Below the pieces are notes generated by a model, which was not told the origin of the DNA, did not search any database, and was given only the letters and a program-made list of their open reading frames with translations. A DNA stretch of 64,000 bases from Deinococcus carri (GTDB taxonomy: Bacteria > Deinococcota > Deinococci > Deinococcales > Deinococcaceae): the NCBI RefSeq assembly GCF_039545055.1, contig NZ_BAABRP010000003.1, positions 113,501-177,500 of the forward strand, given 5' to 3'. Positions 21,936 through 41,206 of the stretch are shown in pieces; position 1 is the first letter of the stretch; each line of letters opens with the position of its first letter. A program made the position numbers and the translations under genes.

Positions 21936-21955
21936 TCAGAGAAGTACATCTCTGA
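21936..21955. promoter_or_regulatory. Possible operator upstream of the membrane protein gene
   Basis: Inverted repeat TCAGAGA-6nt-TCTCTGA; it overlaps a direct repeat of GTACAT spaced 16 bp apart. Lies 34 bp before the start at 21989. Confidence 0.3.
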
Positions 21956-21988
21956 CAACAGCTCCCCTGCCCTCACCGGAGGTTTCCT

Positions 21989-23455
<1,467 letters not shown>

Positions 23456-23471
23456 GCCGGGGCAAACAAGC

Positions 23472-23509
23472 GCAGGAGGGGAAGACCAGTGGTGGCCTTC
23501 CCCTCCTGC
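23472..23509. terminator. Bidirectional terminator between membrane protein gene and prs
   Basis: 13-bp perfect stem GCAGGAGGGGAAG / CTTCCCCTCCTGC between convergent genes. Confidence 0.75.
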
Positions 23510-23522
23510 CTTGCCCCCGCTC

Positions 23523-24539
<1,017 letters not shown>

Positions 24540-24758
24540 GGTGGAATACCTCCGGGCAGGTGGGAACGGGAAGTGTCGCGGGAAGGCGACCGCACAGCAG
24601 CATACCCGCCCCCCCGAGCCACTGTCACGGGACAGCCGCGCCGCGTTCCCCAGACGGGGACAGCCCAGCCCGGAGCAGGACCGCACCGCGAGCACGGAAA
24701 GGGGCCGGTGGGCAAGGGGCACCCGCACCCCCTCCCCACCGACTCCCCGGACGCTTCT

Positions 24759-25871
<1,113 letters not shown>

Positions 25872-25948
25872 GTCGTGTGTGTCGCCGGGCGCGGCCCGAC
25901 CTCCACTCGCCAGGTTAACACGACCGGACTCAAGAAACGTGGGTGCGG

Positions 25949-27101
<1,153 letters not shown>

Positions 27102-27119
27102 GGGGGCCATGCTAGCAGG

Positions 27120-27216
27120 TTGGGGTTATGAGTTATGGGCGGTGAGCTATGAACCAGCACCCCGAGGCTTCAGCTTTCGGCCTCAGCCCTCTTTTTCACA
27201 GCTCATAGCTCACGGC
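27120..27216. repeat. Small palindromic repeat, GTGAGCTATGAGC-type arms
   Basis: Left arm GTTATGAGTTATGGGC..., right arm its imperfect inverse CACAGCTCATAGCTCACGG; the core contains CTTCAGCTTTCGG. Lies between tdh and the trpS leader and runs to the tdh stop. Confidence 0.6.
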
Positions 27217-28317
<1,101 letters not shown>

Positions 28318-28551
28318 GACAGTTCCTTTCGGGCAGAGGGAAAACACGTCGGAGCAGCCGCACCGCGGGAAAACGGCGGTGAGCGCGGCGGTCGGTCCAA
28401 ACATAGCGCCGGGCTGGACCGCCGACCATGCCGCACTTCACGGGCCGCGCTTCACCGGCCACTCTTCACCGGGGGGGCACCCGAGCGGCGCGTGAGAAGG
28501 CCCAAGCGACCCTCAAGGCAGGCCGACGCCGGGGCCGGGTACGCTGGACCC

Positions 28552-28698
28552 ATGATCAAGTACCGCAAGCAGAACGCCCTGCAACCCGAGAAGGACGCCG
28601 AGGTCACCCTGAACCTCACGCCCCTGCTGTTCTTCGTGGTGGGGTACATGGCCGTCAAGGCGCTGCTGGGCACCATCCACCACGACCGGGCCGACTAA
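28552..28698 (+). CDS. Small single-pass membrane protein (48 aa)
   Basis: MIKYRKQNALQPEKDAEVTL then one hydrophobic segment LTPLLFFVVGYMAVKALLG. TACGCT (28540-28545) ends 6 nt before the ATG, so it is probably leaderless. A terminator follows directly, which supports a real gene. Function unknown. Confidence 0.65.
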   Translation: MIKYRKQNALQPEKDAEVTLNLTPLLFFVVGYMAVKALLGTIHHDRAD

Positions 28699-28710
28699 GA
28701 CCAGAGGCGA

Positions 28711-28762
28711 GGGCAGCGGCATCCATTCAACCGGGAATGCCGCTGCCCCCGCCCTTTTTGGT
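28711..28762 (+). terminator. Terminator after the 48-aa gene
   Basis: Stem GGGCAGCGGCAT / ATGCCGCTGCCC (28711-28722, 28737-28748) followed by CCCGCCCTTTTTGG. Confidence 0.8.
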
Positions 28763-28812
28763 TCAGAACCAGTCCCGGTTTCGCTGGCGGCTGGAAGCTG
28801 GTCGCTGGCCCC

Positions 28813-29583
<771 letters not shown>

Positions 29584-29692
29584 GCGCGGAGTGTAGGCCG
29601 GGGGCGTCACAGGGGCGTTACCCGCAGCGGGATGCGAGAGCGGCCAGCCGACCCCGAACGGTGGGTCAGGCTGGCCGCCGCGCGGCTGGGAC

Positions 29693-30322
<630 letters not shown>

Positions 30323-30323
30323 G

Positions 30324-31055
<732 letters not shown>

Positions 31056-31079
31056 GTCGGCTCCATTGTAATAGGCATT

Positions 31080-31095
31080 CCTAACGGTCGTTAGG
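31080..31095. promoter_or_regulatory. Palindromic operator in the scoA promoter
   Basis: CCTAACGGTCGTTAGG: 7-bp perfect arms around a 2-bp centre, size typical of TetR-family operators. It sits directly upstream of the scoA -10 box, so binding would repress scoAB. No regulator gene adjoins. Confidence 0.5.
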
Positions 31096-31156
31096 GCGGC
31101 GCACCCCAGCCGTTGCCGCGTGTCCTGGGCAGCAACTCCACTTCACGCCGCCCTTA

Positions 31157-31919
31157 TCACGGTTTCTCACTTCGTTCGGCCCACAAAGGTTCGGCAACCT
31201 TTCTGGGCACCGTCCTAGGCAGAACGGCGAGAAACTCTTCCAGCAGCGCGCGGAAGGCGGCCGGGTCCTCCTGCGGGAAGCCGTGACCGCGCCCCTCCAG
31301 CACCGTGGCCCCGGTCCCCAGGGCCGCCGCCTGCGCGCGTACCATCTCGGGCGTGACCAGGGCGTCGAGTGCCCCGCCCAGCACCCGCACGGGCAACCCC
31401 CGGAGGCGCGCTGGGTCCACGCTCCACCCGGCCAGGGCGCGGGCGTTGCCGCTGTAGTGCGTGTTCGCCATGCGCCCGGCGTCCTCCACCAGCGCGGGGA
31501 AGTTGTCCGGGCGGCGGGAGGGGAACAGCGCCCCCAGGCTCATCTCGCGGAGCTGCGGGTCGCCGCGCAGCAGTTCCAGCACCGGGTAATTCTCCTCGGG
31601 CGTGACCAGGCCCGTCAGGGGTGCGCTGGCCGCGAGGACCAGGGCCGAGAGTGCGCCGGGGTCACGGGCGGCGTACTCCAGCGCGACCGCCCCGCCCAGG
31701 CTGTGGCCCAGCAGCACGGGGCGCGTGACCCCCTGCCGGGCCAGCCAGTCCGCGAGCCAGTCGGCGTAGGCGGGGATGCTCACCTCGCCCGTGTGAGGGG
31801 TTCCGGCAAAGCCCGGCAGGTCGGGGGCCAGGACGCGCCAGCCGGTGGGCGGGTCGGCCAGCAGGTCCGCCCACCACGCGGCGGAGGCGAAGTTGCCATG
31901 CAGGGCCACCAGAACGCGC

Positions 31920-31927
<8 letters not shown>
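31157..31927 (-). CDS. Alpha/beta-hydrolase
   Basis: 256 aa. LVALHGNFASAAWWADLL (oxyanion region), nucleophile elbow LLGHSLGGAVALEYA, acid in GGALDALVTPEM, catalytic His in GRGHGFPQEDP. Its start overlaps the end of the upstream MetX-like gene by 8 bp, so one operon. Substrate unknown. Confidence 0.8.
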
Positions 31928-33014
<1,087 letters not shown>

Positions 33015-33057
33015 CGCCCCGAGCGTAGGCGGGGGGCGTTACGGGGTGGTCACAGAT

Positions 33058-33167
33058 GCAGGGGGCAGAAGGCGGAAGGCAGAAGGCCCGGGGGAGCTTT
33101 TGCGAAAGCCTGCGCCTGCTGTTCGCCTTCTGCCATTTGCCATCAGCCATCGGCCTTCCTGCTGTAA
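33058..33167. repeat. Small palindromic repeat, GAAGGCAGAAGGC-type arms
   Basis: Left arm GGGCAGAAGGCGGAAGGCAG, right arm the imperfect inverse GCCTTCTGCCATTTGCCATC, core GGGAGCTTTTGCGAAAGCCT. Located between the divergent MetX-like gene and livJ. Confidence 0.65.
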
Positions 33168-33205
33168 CGCGGGCGTGATGCCCTTCCCCTACACTCGCCT
33201 TGAAC

Positions 33206-34366
<1,161 letters not shown>

Positions 34367-34368
34367 GC

Positions 34369-34464
34369 TTTCAGCTCTCAGCGGTCAGCTTTCAGCACTG
34401 GGCCAAAGCGTTTGCTTTTGCGCTCTTTGCTGCTGGCTGATTGCTGACGGCTGACAGCTCCCGA
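34369..34464. repeat. Small palindromic repeat between livJ and livH
   Basis: Left arm TTTCAGCTCTCAGCGGTCAG, right arm inverse TGATTGCTGACGGCTGACAG, core AAAGCGTTTGCTTT. May form a stable hairpin lowering expression of downstream genes relative to livJ. Confidence 0.65.
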
Positions 34465-34474
34465 GGGAGCCTGC

Positions 34475-35335
<861 letters not shown>

Positions 35336-35345
35336 GGGGGGCACC

Positions 35346-36319
<974 letters not shown>

Positions 36320-36323
<4 letters not shown>

Positions 36324-36687
36324 CGGCCGTCAGCAGTCAGCCGTCAGCGGTCAGCCAGCAGGAAGTCGTGCTGCGCGCCGAGGGTCTCAGCAAGAGGTTC
36401 GGTGGTTTGAAAGCCGTGCAGAACGTGACGTTCACGCAGTACGACGGCGAGATTCTGGCGGTCATCGGACCGAACGGGGCGGGCAAGACCACGCTGCTCA
36501 ACCTGCTGTCGGGGGTGTACCGGCCCAGCTCCGGGCGGCTGCACCTGCTGGGGCGGGACGTGACGGAGGAGAGCATGGAGGCGCGCTGTCACGCGGGGCT
36601 GGGCCGCGCCTTCCAGATTGTGCGGCCTTTTCCCGAGATGACCGTGCACGAGAACGTGACGGTGGGGGCGCTGTTCGGCAAACGCGG
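36320..36687 (+). pseudogene. livG: livG 5' part, interrupted by transposon
   Basis: First 122 codons plus two bases of the LivG ATPase. Contains VIGPNGAGKTTLLNLLSG (Walker A) and the Q-loop region, but no signature motif or Walker B, so it cannot hydrolyse ATP by itself. Residues 3-14 (AVSSQPSAVSQQ) are encoded by half of a CAGC-type palindromic repeat lying in the 5' end of the gene. Removing the element and one CGCGG copy restores an open 258-codon frame with 62575-62983. Confidence 0.93.
36683..36687 (+). repeat. Target-site duplication, left copy (CGCGG)
   Basis: CGCGG immediately before the element end TGTCACTAC; identical to 62570-62574. Five bp is the duplication length of Tn7 and Tn5053-type transposons. 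Confidence 0.95.
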
Positions 36688-36733
36688 TGTCACTACACAC
36701 AATAAATGCGAATTACACAAATTAAATGCGAAT
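36688..36733 (+). repeat. Left end with two transposase-binding repeats
   Basis: Terminal TGTCACTACACAC, then two direct repeats ATAAATGCGAATT (36701-36714) and ATTAAATGCGAAT (36720-36733), 20 bp apart. The same TTAATTGCGAA-like unit occurs four times at the right end in opposite orientation. Confidence 0.8.
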
Positions 36734-36759
36734 GACCCTTCCCAGCAGAGGGTCGCTGC

Positions 36760-38457
36760 TTGAACAAAGCCCCACCACGCTTTGCGAGCCTGCCGGATGA
36801 TGACGGCGTATGGCTCCTGACGTGGCTGGGGCTTTTTGACATCGATTCCAACATGCCGACCCAGCGCACCATGCGCGGGGTCGTTCAACGCATCCGGGAC
36901 TCCAGTGGTAAGACCTTTCGGGAAGTGTTTCAGAACGGCTACCCCGAGCGGCGGGAGGCCTTCGACAACATGCGCCTTGTGCAGTTCGCGGTCGGCGACC
37001 TGCCGATGCTCTCCATCGGAACCTTCTTCAGCAAGGGACGCGCCTACGCACCGCGACGGGGCCTGCTCCGCGAACAATCCTTCAAAATCGATTTCGGCAG
37101 GCAGCAAGTGTTCCGGCTCGGAGACCCGCCGACACTCTTGCCCTTCGAGTCCCTCGTTGCGAGGCACGCCGAACCCGTCGTGAACCAGAGCGCCGTCACC
37201 GCCTTCACGCGCTCCACCGACCCCTACGGCATCTGCGTGCCCGTGGCCGAACTGCTGCGCTGGTGCTACGGTTCGTCTTCCCGAATGCTCCAAGCCGTGC
37301 TGTCCGACGAACTGGCCCGCGTCCTCGACTGGGTCGATGAGCACGCACTCCTGAACGGGAACCGTCTCGATCTGGTGCTCCCACCCGGCTTTCCCCCACA
37401 GGATGCCTACACGCTGGCGTGGCTCTCTCAAGACACCCAGGCGCGTTTGCAAGCCCTGAACATCGACCGGAGCATCGCCGTCACGCGGGGGCGTGGCCGG
37501 GAGCGCGGCGACCCCACATCCGGCATCAGTCATCCGAGCGCCCTCTTCCCCTACAACGGCGTTCGCCGCGTACGCGCGCGGGGAAGGTGGGTCCCCGCCC
37601 CAGAGGGGAGTCCCAGCCGCCGCCGCTTTCTGGTGCATCAGATCCTCGATGTCGACTACCGCTTGCCCTATGAGGTGACCCTCCCCATCCCACAGACGGG
37701 AGAAGAGGCCGACGCCCCACAGGGTGAACGCAACCGCAGGTTGCCCCCAGTTCAGGGTCAGCACACCGTCCTCGTGTCCGATCAGGAACCCCGGCGCGGT
37801 GGACAGGCCCGCCTCCTCAGTGCGTTGCCCTCTCAGTTCTCCGATGAGAAGGTTCTCCCCCGCGAAGAGGGAATCGCCCAGGCCCCTGACAACCTCACCT
37901 TCTTCGCGGCACCGACCCCCATAGGCACCTTTTCCACGGGCCTTGGCAGCGACGTCCACTCCCATGCCCGGCAGGTAACCATCACGCGCAAAGCGAACGA
38001 CGAACCCCCTGAAATGGCCCCTCCTCCAGCACGCGACGACCTCGCTGCCCTCCGCCGCGTGGCGGACCTGTTGCGCGAGGCTGGCTTCCAGACCGAGGAA
38101 GTCCCTGTGCCGCTTCCACCGGAGCATGCAGAACATCTCGTGGTTCACGTCTTTCAGCCGCCCTTCCACGCCTACCTCGCCGAAAGGGCGCGCCGCCCCG
38201 GTGAATATGGGCCTTTGCTCGTCGCCGCCCGGCTGGGGCTTGCACCAGCCACCACCGACGACCTGCGGCCCCTTCTCACCACCCGGCAGGGCCGCCGCTC
38301 CTGGCCTGCAGCCCTGCCCGGCTGGCAATTGCTCACCGTCCCACACGCCTTCACTGACGACCAGCGCTTCGCGGCGGGCGTGCAGGGTCGCCTTGAAAGG
38401 CTGCGGGGCCAGGAACAACAAGGAGGCATCCAGCCCGTGAAGCCCAGTTCGCCTTAA
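36760..38457 (+). CDS. Transposon-borne protein, possibly TnsE-like
   Basis: 565 aa starting at TTG 36760, 72 bp from the left tip. I do not recognise it firmly. Features that recall Tn7 TnsE: a mid-protein segment ICVPVAELLRWCYGSSSRML that matches the TnsE pattern of Pro, Glu-Leu-x-Arg and a Ser pair; RARGRWVPAPEG followed by FLVHQILDVDYRLPYEV; and a C-terminal alpha/beta region (about 430-550) ending before a basic tail. Length is close to TnsE (538 aa). TnsE directs Tn7 to replicating DNA and conjugating plasmids. Assignment by pattern only; the opposite-strand ORF is a shadow. Confidence 0.55.
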   Translation: MNKAPPRFASLPDDDGVWLLTWLGLFDIDSNMPTQRTMRGVVQRIRDSSGKTFREVFQNGYPERREAFDNMRLVQFAVGDLPMLSIGTFFSKGRAYAPRRGLLREQSFKIDFGRQQVFRLGDPPTLLPFESLVARHAEPVVNQSAVTAFTRSTDPYGICVPVAELLRWCYGSSSRMLQAVLSDELARVLDWVDEHALLNGNRLDLVLPPGFPPQDAYTLAWLSQDTQARLQALNIDRSIAVTRGRGRERGDPTSGISHPSALFPYNGVRRVRARGRWVPAPEGSPSRRRFLVHQILDVDYRLPYEVTLPIPQTGEEADAPQGERNRRLPPVQGQHTVLVSDQEPRRGGQARLLSALPSQFSDEKVLPREEGIAQAPDNLTFFAAPTPIGTFSTGLGSDVHSHARQVTITRKANDEPPEMAPPPARDDLAALRRVADLLREAGFQTEEVPVPLPPEHAEHLVVHVFQPPFHAYLAERARRPGEYGPLLVAARLGLAPATTDDLRPLLTTRQGRRSWPAALPGWQLLTVPHAFTDDQRFAAGVQGRLERLRGQEQQGGIQPVKPSSP

Positions 38458-38903
38458 AGGCTGTCGTCCTCGTAGACATAGGGCGGGTTCCAAACGATCA
38501 TCGGCAAAGGCTCTGGGACACCGGGGAGCAAGTCATCTTTCAGGCCACGTAACACCAGCTTCGCGGTCTCTCCGGGATGCTCAGAGGCATAGGCGCGACG
38601 CAGAGCATCCAGGCGCTCGCCATAAAACTCGAAGCCCTCGGCTGGGACAGCCAGGGCCGCCGCCACCTGAACGCGGTACTGCTCCAGCGTCCAGTTTGGG
38701 TTCCCGGAGACGCGGTGCCCCGCCTTCTGACGGTTGCACTCGGCACAAGCCCCGACCAGATTGCTGAGGTGGCTGGTTCCCTCCAGGGCCTTCGGCGTCT
38801 GGTGTTCGACGTGGGCAGCTCTCGCCCTGCCGCAATACCAGCACATGTCGGCACTTTTGCGGTAGATGGTTCGGCGCTCAGTCTCCGTAAATGATTCGGC
38901 CAT
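38454..38903 (-). CDS. HNH endonuclease domain protein
   Basis: 149 aa from ATG 38903. Zinc and catalytic motif: CWYC (21-24), HVEHQTPKAL (His-x-x-His), LSNLVGACAECNRQK (Asn 48, Cys 53 and 56). The C-terminal half is unrecognised. Its stop overlaps that of the preceding convergent gene (TTAAA). Divergent from the LexA-like gene, whose operator lies 66 bp upstream of its start. Could be a nuclease of a small defence or DNA-processing module. Confidence 0.8.
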   Translation of the reverse strand: MAESFTETERRTIYRKSADMCWYCGRARAAHVEHQTPKALEGTSHLSNLVGACAECNRQKAGHRVSGNPNWTLEQYRVQVAAALAVPAEGFEFYGERLDALRRAYASEHPGETAKLVLRGLKDDLLPGVPEPLPMIVWNPPYVYEDDSL

Positions 38904-38968
38904 GTGAACGCAGCATCTCACAGCCGTCAGAGCCGGGGGCCTTGCTTTCTCTCAGTCACCAGGACACA

Positions 38969-38988
38969 ATTACGTCAGGTGACATAAT
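38969..38988. promoter_or_regulatory. Palindromic operator overlapping the start of the LexA-like gene
   Basis: ATTACGTCA-GG-TGACATAAT: arms agree at 8 of 9 positions. It includes the AGGTGA ribosome-binding site and reaches the AT of the ATG at 38987, so occupancy would block both transcription and initiation. Confidence 0.65.
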
Positions 38989-39664
38989 GGAACAGGAAAA
39001 ACCCCTCACTCCCCGGCAACGCGACGTGCTCGCGGAAGTCGCCCGGCTCCAGGCTCTGGGCGAGAACATCACCACAGGGCGGCTGGCCGAACACCTCGGG
39101 ATGCCCCGCCAGAACGTCCGGATGTACCTCCTCATCCTGGTCGAACGCCAGCTCGTTCACTACGACGCCAGCGAACGCCGCACCGCCGTGATTCAACTCA
39201 GCGACCGTGGACGGGCTTACCTCCACCTTCCGCCCATCGTCCTCTCCCTGCCTATCGTCGGTGACGTGGCGGCAGGCCCGCCCGGATACACCAGCGAGCA
39301 TGTCGAAGGGTACGCCACGCGCTTGCAGGATTTGCTCTCGCTCCACGAAGGCGATTTCCTGCTGCGCGTGCGCGGTGAAAGCATGATCGGCATCGGCATC
39401 TACCCCGGCGACTACGTGGTCATCCGTCCCAGCGCCGCCGAGCCACACAATGGCGAGATCGCCCTCGTGGCCGTGCCCGGTGAAGACACCGCCACCCTGA
39501 AGCGCTGGCACCGCAACAACGGTACGGTGACGCTGTTCTCGGAAAATCCGGACTACCCGCCCATGACCTTCAAGACCGTGGACGTCCTCGTGCAGGGCTG
39601 CCTCGTGGGTCACATCGGCACAGGCCGCGCCCGGCAAACCCGCAACCTCAACCCCCAGGGGTAA
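38987..39664 (+). CDS. LexA-like self-cleaving repressor
   Basis: 225 aa from ATG 38987. The N-terminal winged helix (residues 8-80: LTPRQRDVLAEVARL..., LAEHLGMPRQNVRMYL) is followed by an S24 peptidase domain with the cleavable bond Ala96-Gly97 (VGDVAAGPPG), nucleophile Ser132 (VRGESMIGIGIYPGDYVVI) and Lys172 (EDTATLKRW). All parts needed for RecA-stimulated self-cleavage are present. Heads an operon with the next two genes and probably also controls the divergent HNH gene, linking this cargo to DNA damage. Confidence 0.88.
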   Translation: MEQEKPLTPRQRDVLAEVARLQALGENITTGRLAEHLGMPRQNVRMYLLILVERQLVHYDASERRTAVIQLSDRGRAYLHLPPIVLSLPIVGDVAAGPPGYTSEHVEGYATRLQDLLSLHEGDFLLRVRGESMIGIGIYPGDYVVIRPSAAEPHNGEIALVAVPGEDTATLKRWHRNNGTVTLFSENPDYPPMTFKTVDVLVQGCLVGHIGTGRARQTRNLNPQG

Positions 39665-39680
39665 CCACCGGAGGAGCCTC

Positions 39681-39911
39681 GTGACGCCGCCCACCCTGAC
39701 GCTGTTCACGCCCCACCGCCCACCTTCAGCCATCCGGCGGCAGGTCTACCGCCTGCTGACCGAACATTGCGGACCCTGCCTGCTGCTGTGGCGCGAGACC
39801 CCCGACGCTGAGCGGCGCATCTCGTACCGCCTCAGCGGCACGTGGCGGCACCCGCACGCGGTCATCCACGCCCGGCTGGTGGTCATCTCCGACCTGCTGG
39901 TGCGGACATGA
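39681..39911 (+). CDS. Hypothetical protein in the LexA-like operon
   Basis: 76 aa from GTG with a strong CGGAGGAG site. Rich in Arg and Leu (LLLWRETPDAERRISYRLSGTWRHPHAVIHARLVVISDLLVRT). No family recognised. Its TGA overlaps the next ATG (ATGA). Confidence 0.6.
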   Translation: MTPPTLTLFTPHRPPSAIRRQVYRLLTEHCGPCLLLWRETPDAERRISYRLSGTWRHPHAVIHARLVVISDLLVRT

Positions 39912-40561
39912 CGCCTCTCTCGCGCATCACCGAAGTGCTGCCGGACTGCCACCACCGCCTCTGGGTGACCGTGGACGAGGAACGCACCCTGCATGTCGCC
40001 CTGCGGCCCAGCGAAGGCCCGGACAGCCTGCTGCCGCTCAGCGCCGAGCACGTCTTCCGCCGCGCCGAAGTCACCGAGGACGGACAGGCGGTGCGCTGGC
40101 CCGGTGGGTTCACATTGAGCCTCGCAACGCTGTGTGCCCGGCAGGAGACGCCATGGCTCAGCCACCTGGGCGACCTGGCCGCCCGTGACCGCTACCGGCC
40201 CCTGCTGCCCCTCTTGCGGCACTGCACATCGGGGGCTTACCTGCGCGCCCAGCCCGAGCGGCACCACCTCATGCAGACGTTCGGAATCAAACCCGGTGAA
40301 CTCAACTCGATCATCGAAGCGTACCCCGCGCCGGAGGCGCTGACACTCCACCGCCTGCACGACATCGCGCTGCTCCTGCGGCACCACCTGTTCCCCGACC
40401 TGCCCGCCGCGCTGCTGAGGCGTCCGTGGCCGTACGCACAGCACCGCTGCCCGAAGGAAGACCTGCTGCACACCATGCAGGGGTGCCTGCTGCGGGGGAG
40501 GCTCGACCTCATCGAGGATCCGCTGTGGGCGCTTGTGCGGGGCGAAGTCGTCAAAAGCTGA
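39908..40561 (+). CDS. DUF2442-like protein in the LexA-like operon
   Basis: 217 aa from ATG 39908. Residues about 5-75 fit the DUF2442 pattern (LWVTVDEERTLHVAL, then FRRAEVTEDGQAVRWPGGFTLSLATL). The C-terminal part contains an HTH-like stretch (HLMQTFGIKPGELNSIIEAY) and is otherwise unknown. DUF2442 proteins often occur in toxin-antitoxin-like pairs; whether that applies is unclear. Confidence 0.6.
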   Translation: MTPLSRITEVLPDCHHRLWVTVDEERTLHVALRPSEGPDSLLPLSAEHVFRRAEVTEDGQAVRWPGGFTLSLATLCARQETPWLSHLGDLAARDRYRPLLPLLRHCTSGAYLRAQPERHHLMQTFGIKPGELNSIIEAYPAPEALTLHRLHDIALLLRHHLFPDLPAALLRRPWPYAQHRCPKEDLLHTMQGCLLRGRLDLIEDPLWALVRGEVVKS

Positions 40562-40614
40562 TTTTTCAGCTGTGGGAGCTGGTTTTTCTTCTTCCACCTG
40601 GGTACGGTGGAAGG

Positions 40615-41106
40615 GTGAAACCGATACGACTTAGGGCACTGGGCATCCTCCTGGGAGGAGCATTCTGGATGACATCAGCAGGTGCAGCGTTTGCACCACC
40701 TGAAAACCTAAAAGGGTTAAAGTTCTGCTTTATCGGGGCGAAAGTGAGCGCTGAGGCAGCCCAATTCGATGGCAAGGGAATAGAAGATAAAATTAGCAAA
40801 GACCTATTGGTCCAACTTGGTAAATATAAGATTACCTCAAACGATTGCTCCAAGGGTAATGCGCTTCAATTAACAGTGTCCCTTCTATACAATACGGATG
40901 TAAATGTCTCCGTATTTAACGTCAATTGGTCACTCTATAAAATTGACAATAAGCCCTCCACACCCGGTACAGTGTCTATATACAGCCGGTCCGGCTTAGG
41001 TTATAAATCCGGGCGCGGGAATGCAATTACCGAAGAAATACAGGATTACTTTTTAGAACTAACTGCATTATTTATCAATGATTACTTATCAGTAAATTAC
41101 CGATAA
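40615..41106 (+). CDS. Small exported protein, AT-rich gene
   Basis: 163 aa from GTG 40615 (GGTGGAAGG just upstream). Signal peptide MKPIRLRALGILLGGAFWMTSAGAAFA, then a soluble domain with two cysteines (KFCFIGAKV, SNDCSKG). The second half uses many A/T-ending codons, unlike its neighbours, pointing to a separate origin. No family recognised. Confidence 0.6.
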   Translation: MKPIRLRALGILLGGAFWMTSAGAAFAPPENLKGLKFCFIGAKVSAEAAQFDGKGIEDKISKDLLVQLGKYKITSNDCSKGNALQLTVSLLYNTDVNVSVFNVNWSLYKIDNKPSTPGTVSIYSRSGLGYKSGRGNAITEEIQDYFLELTALFINDYLSVNYR

Positions 41107-41206
41107 TAGAAATCTGGCGCAAACAATTAACGCAAGAAACAAAAGAGAATTCTCCACCGCAAAGCTCAGGGGTACATTTCGCCTATACTTGAGATAAGAA
41201 ACCCCT

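Noticed and set aside
36589..38493. 634-codon ORF on the minus strand opposite the TnsE-like gene
   Set aside because: It crosses the transposon boundary into livG and its protein shows no domain; a shadow of the plus-strand gene in high-GC DNA.
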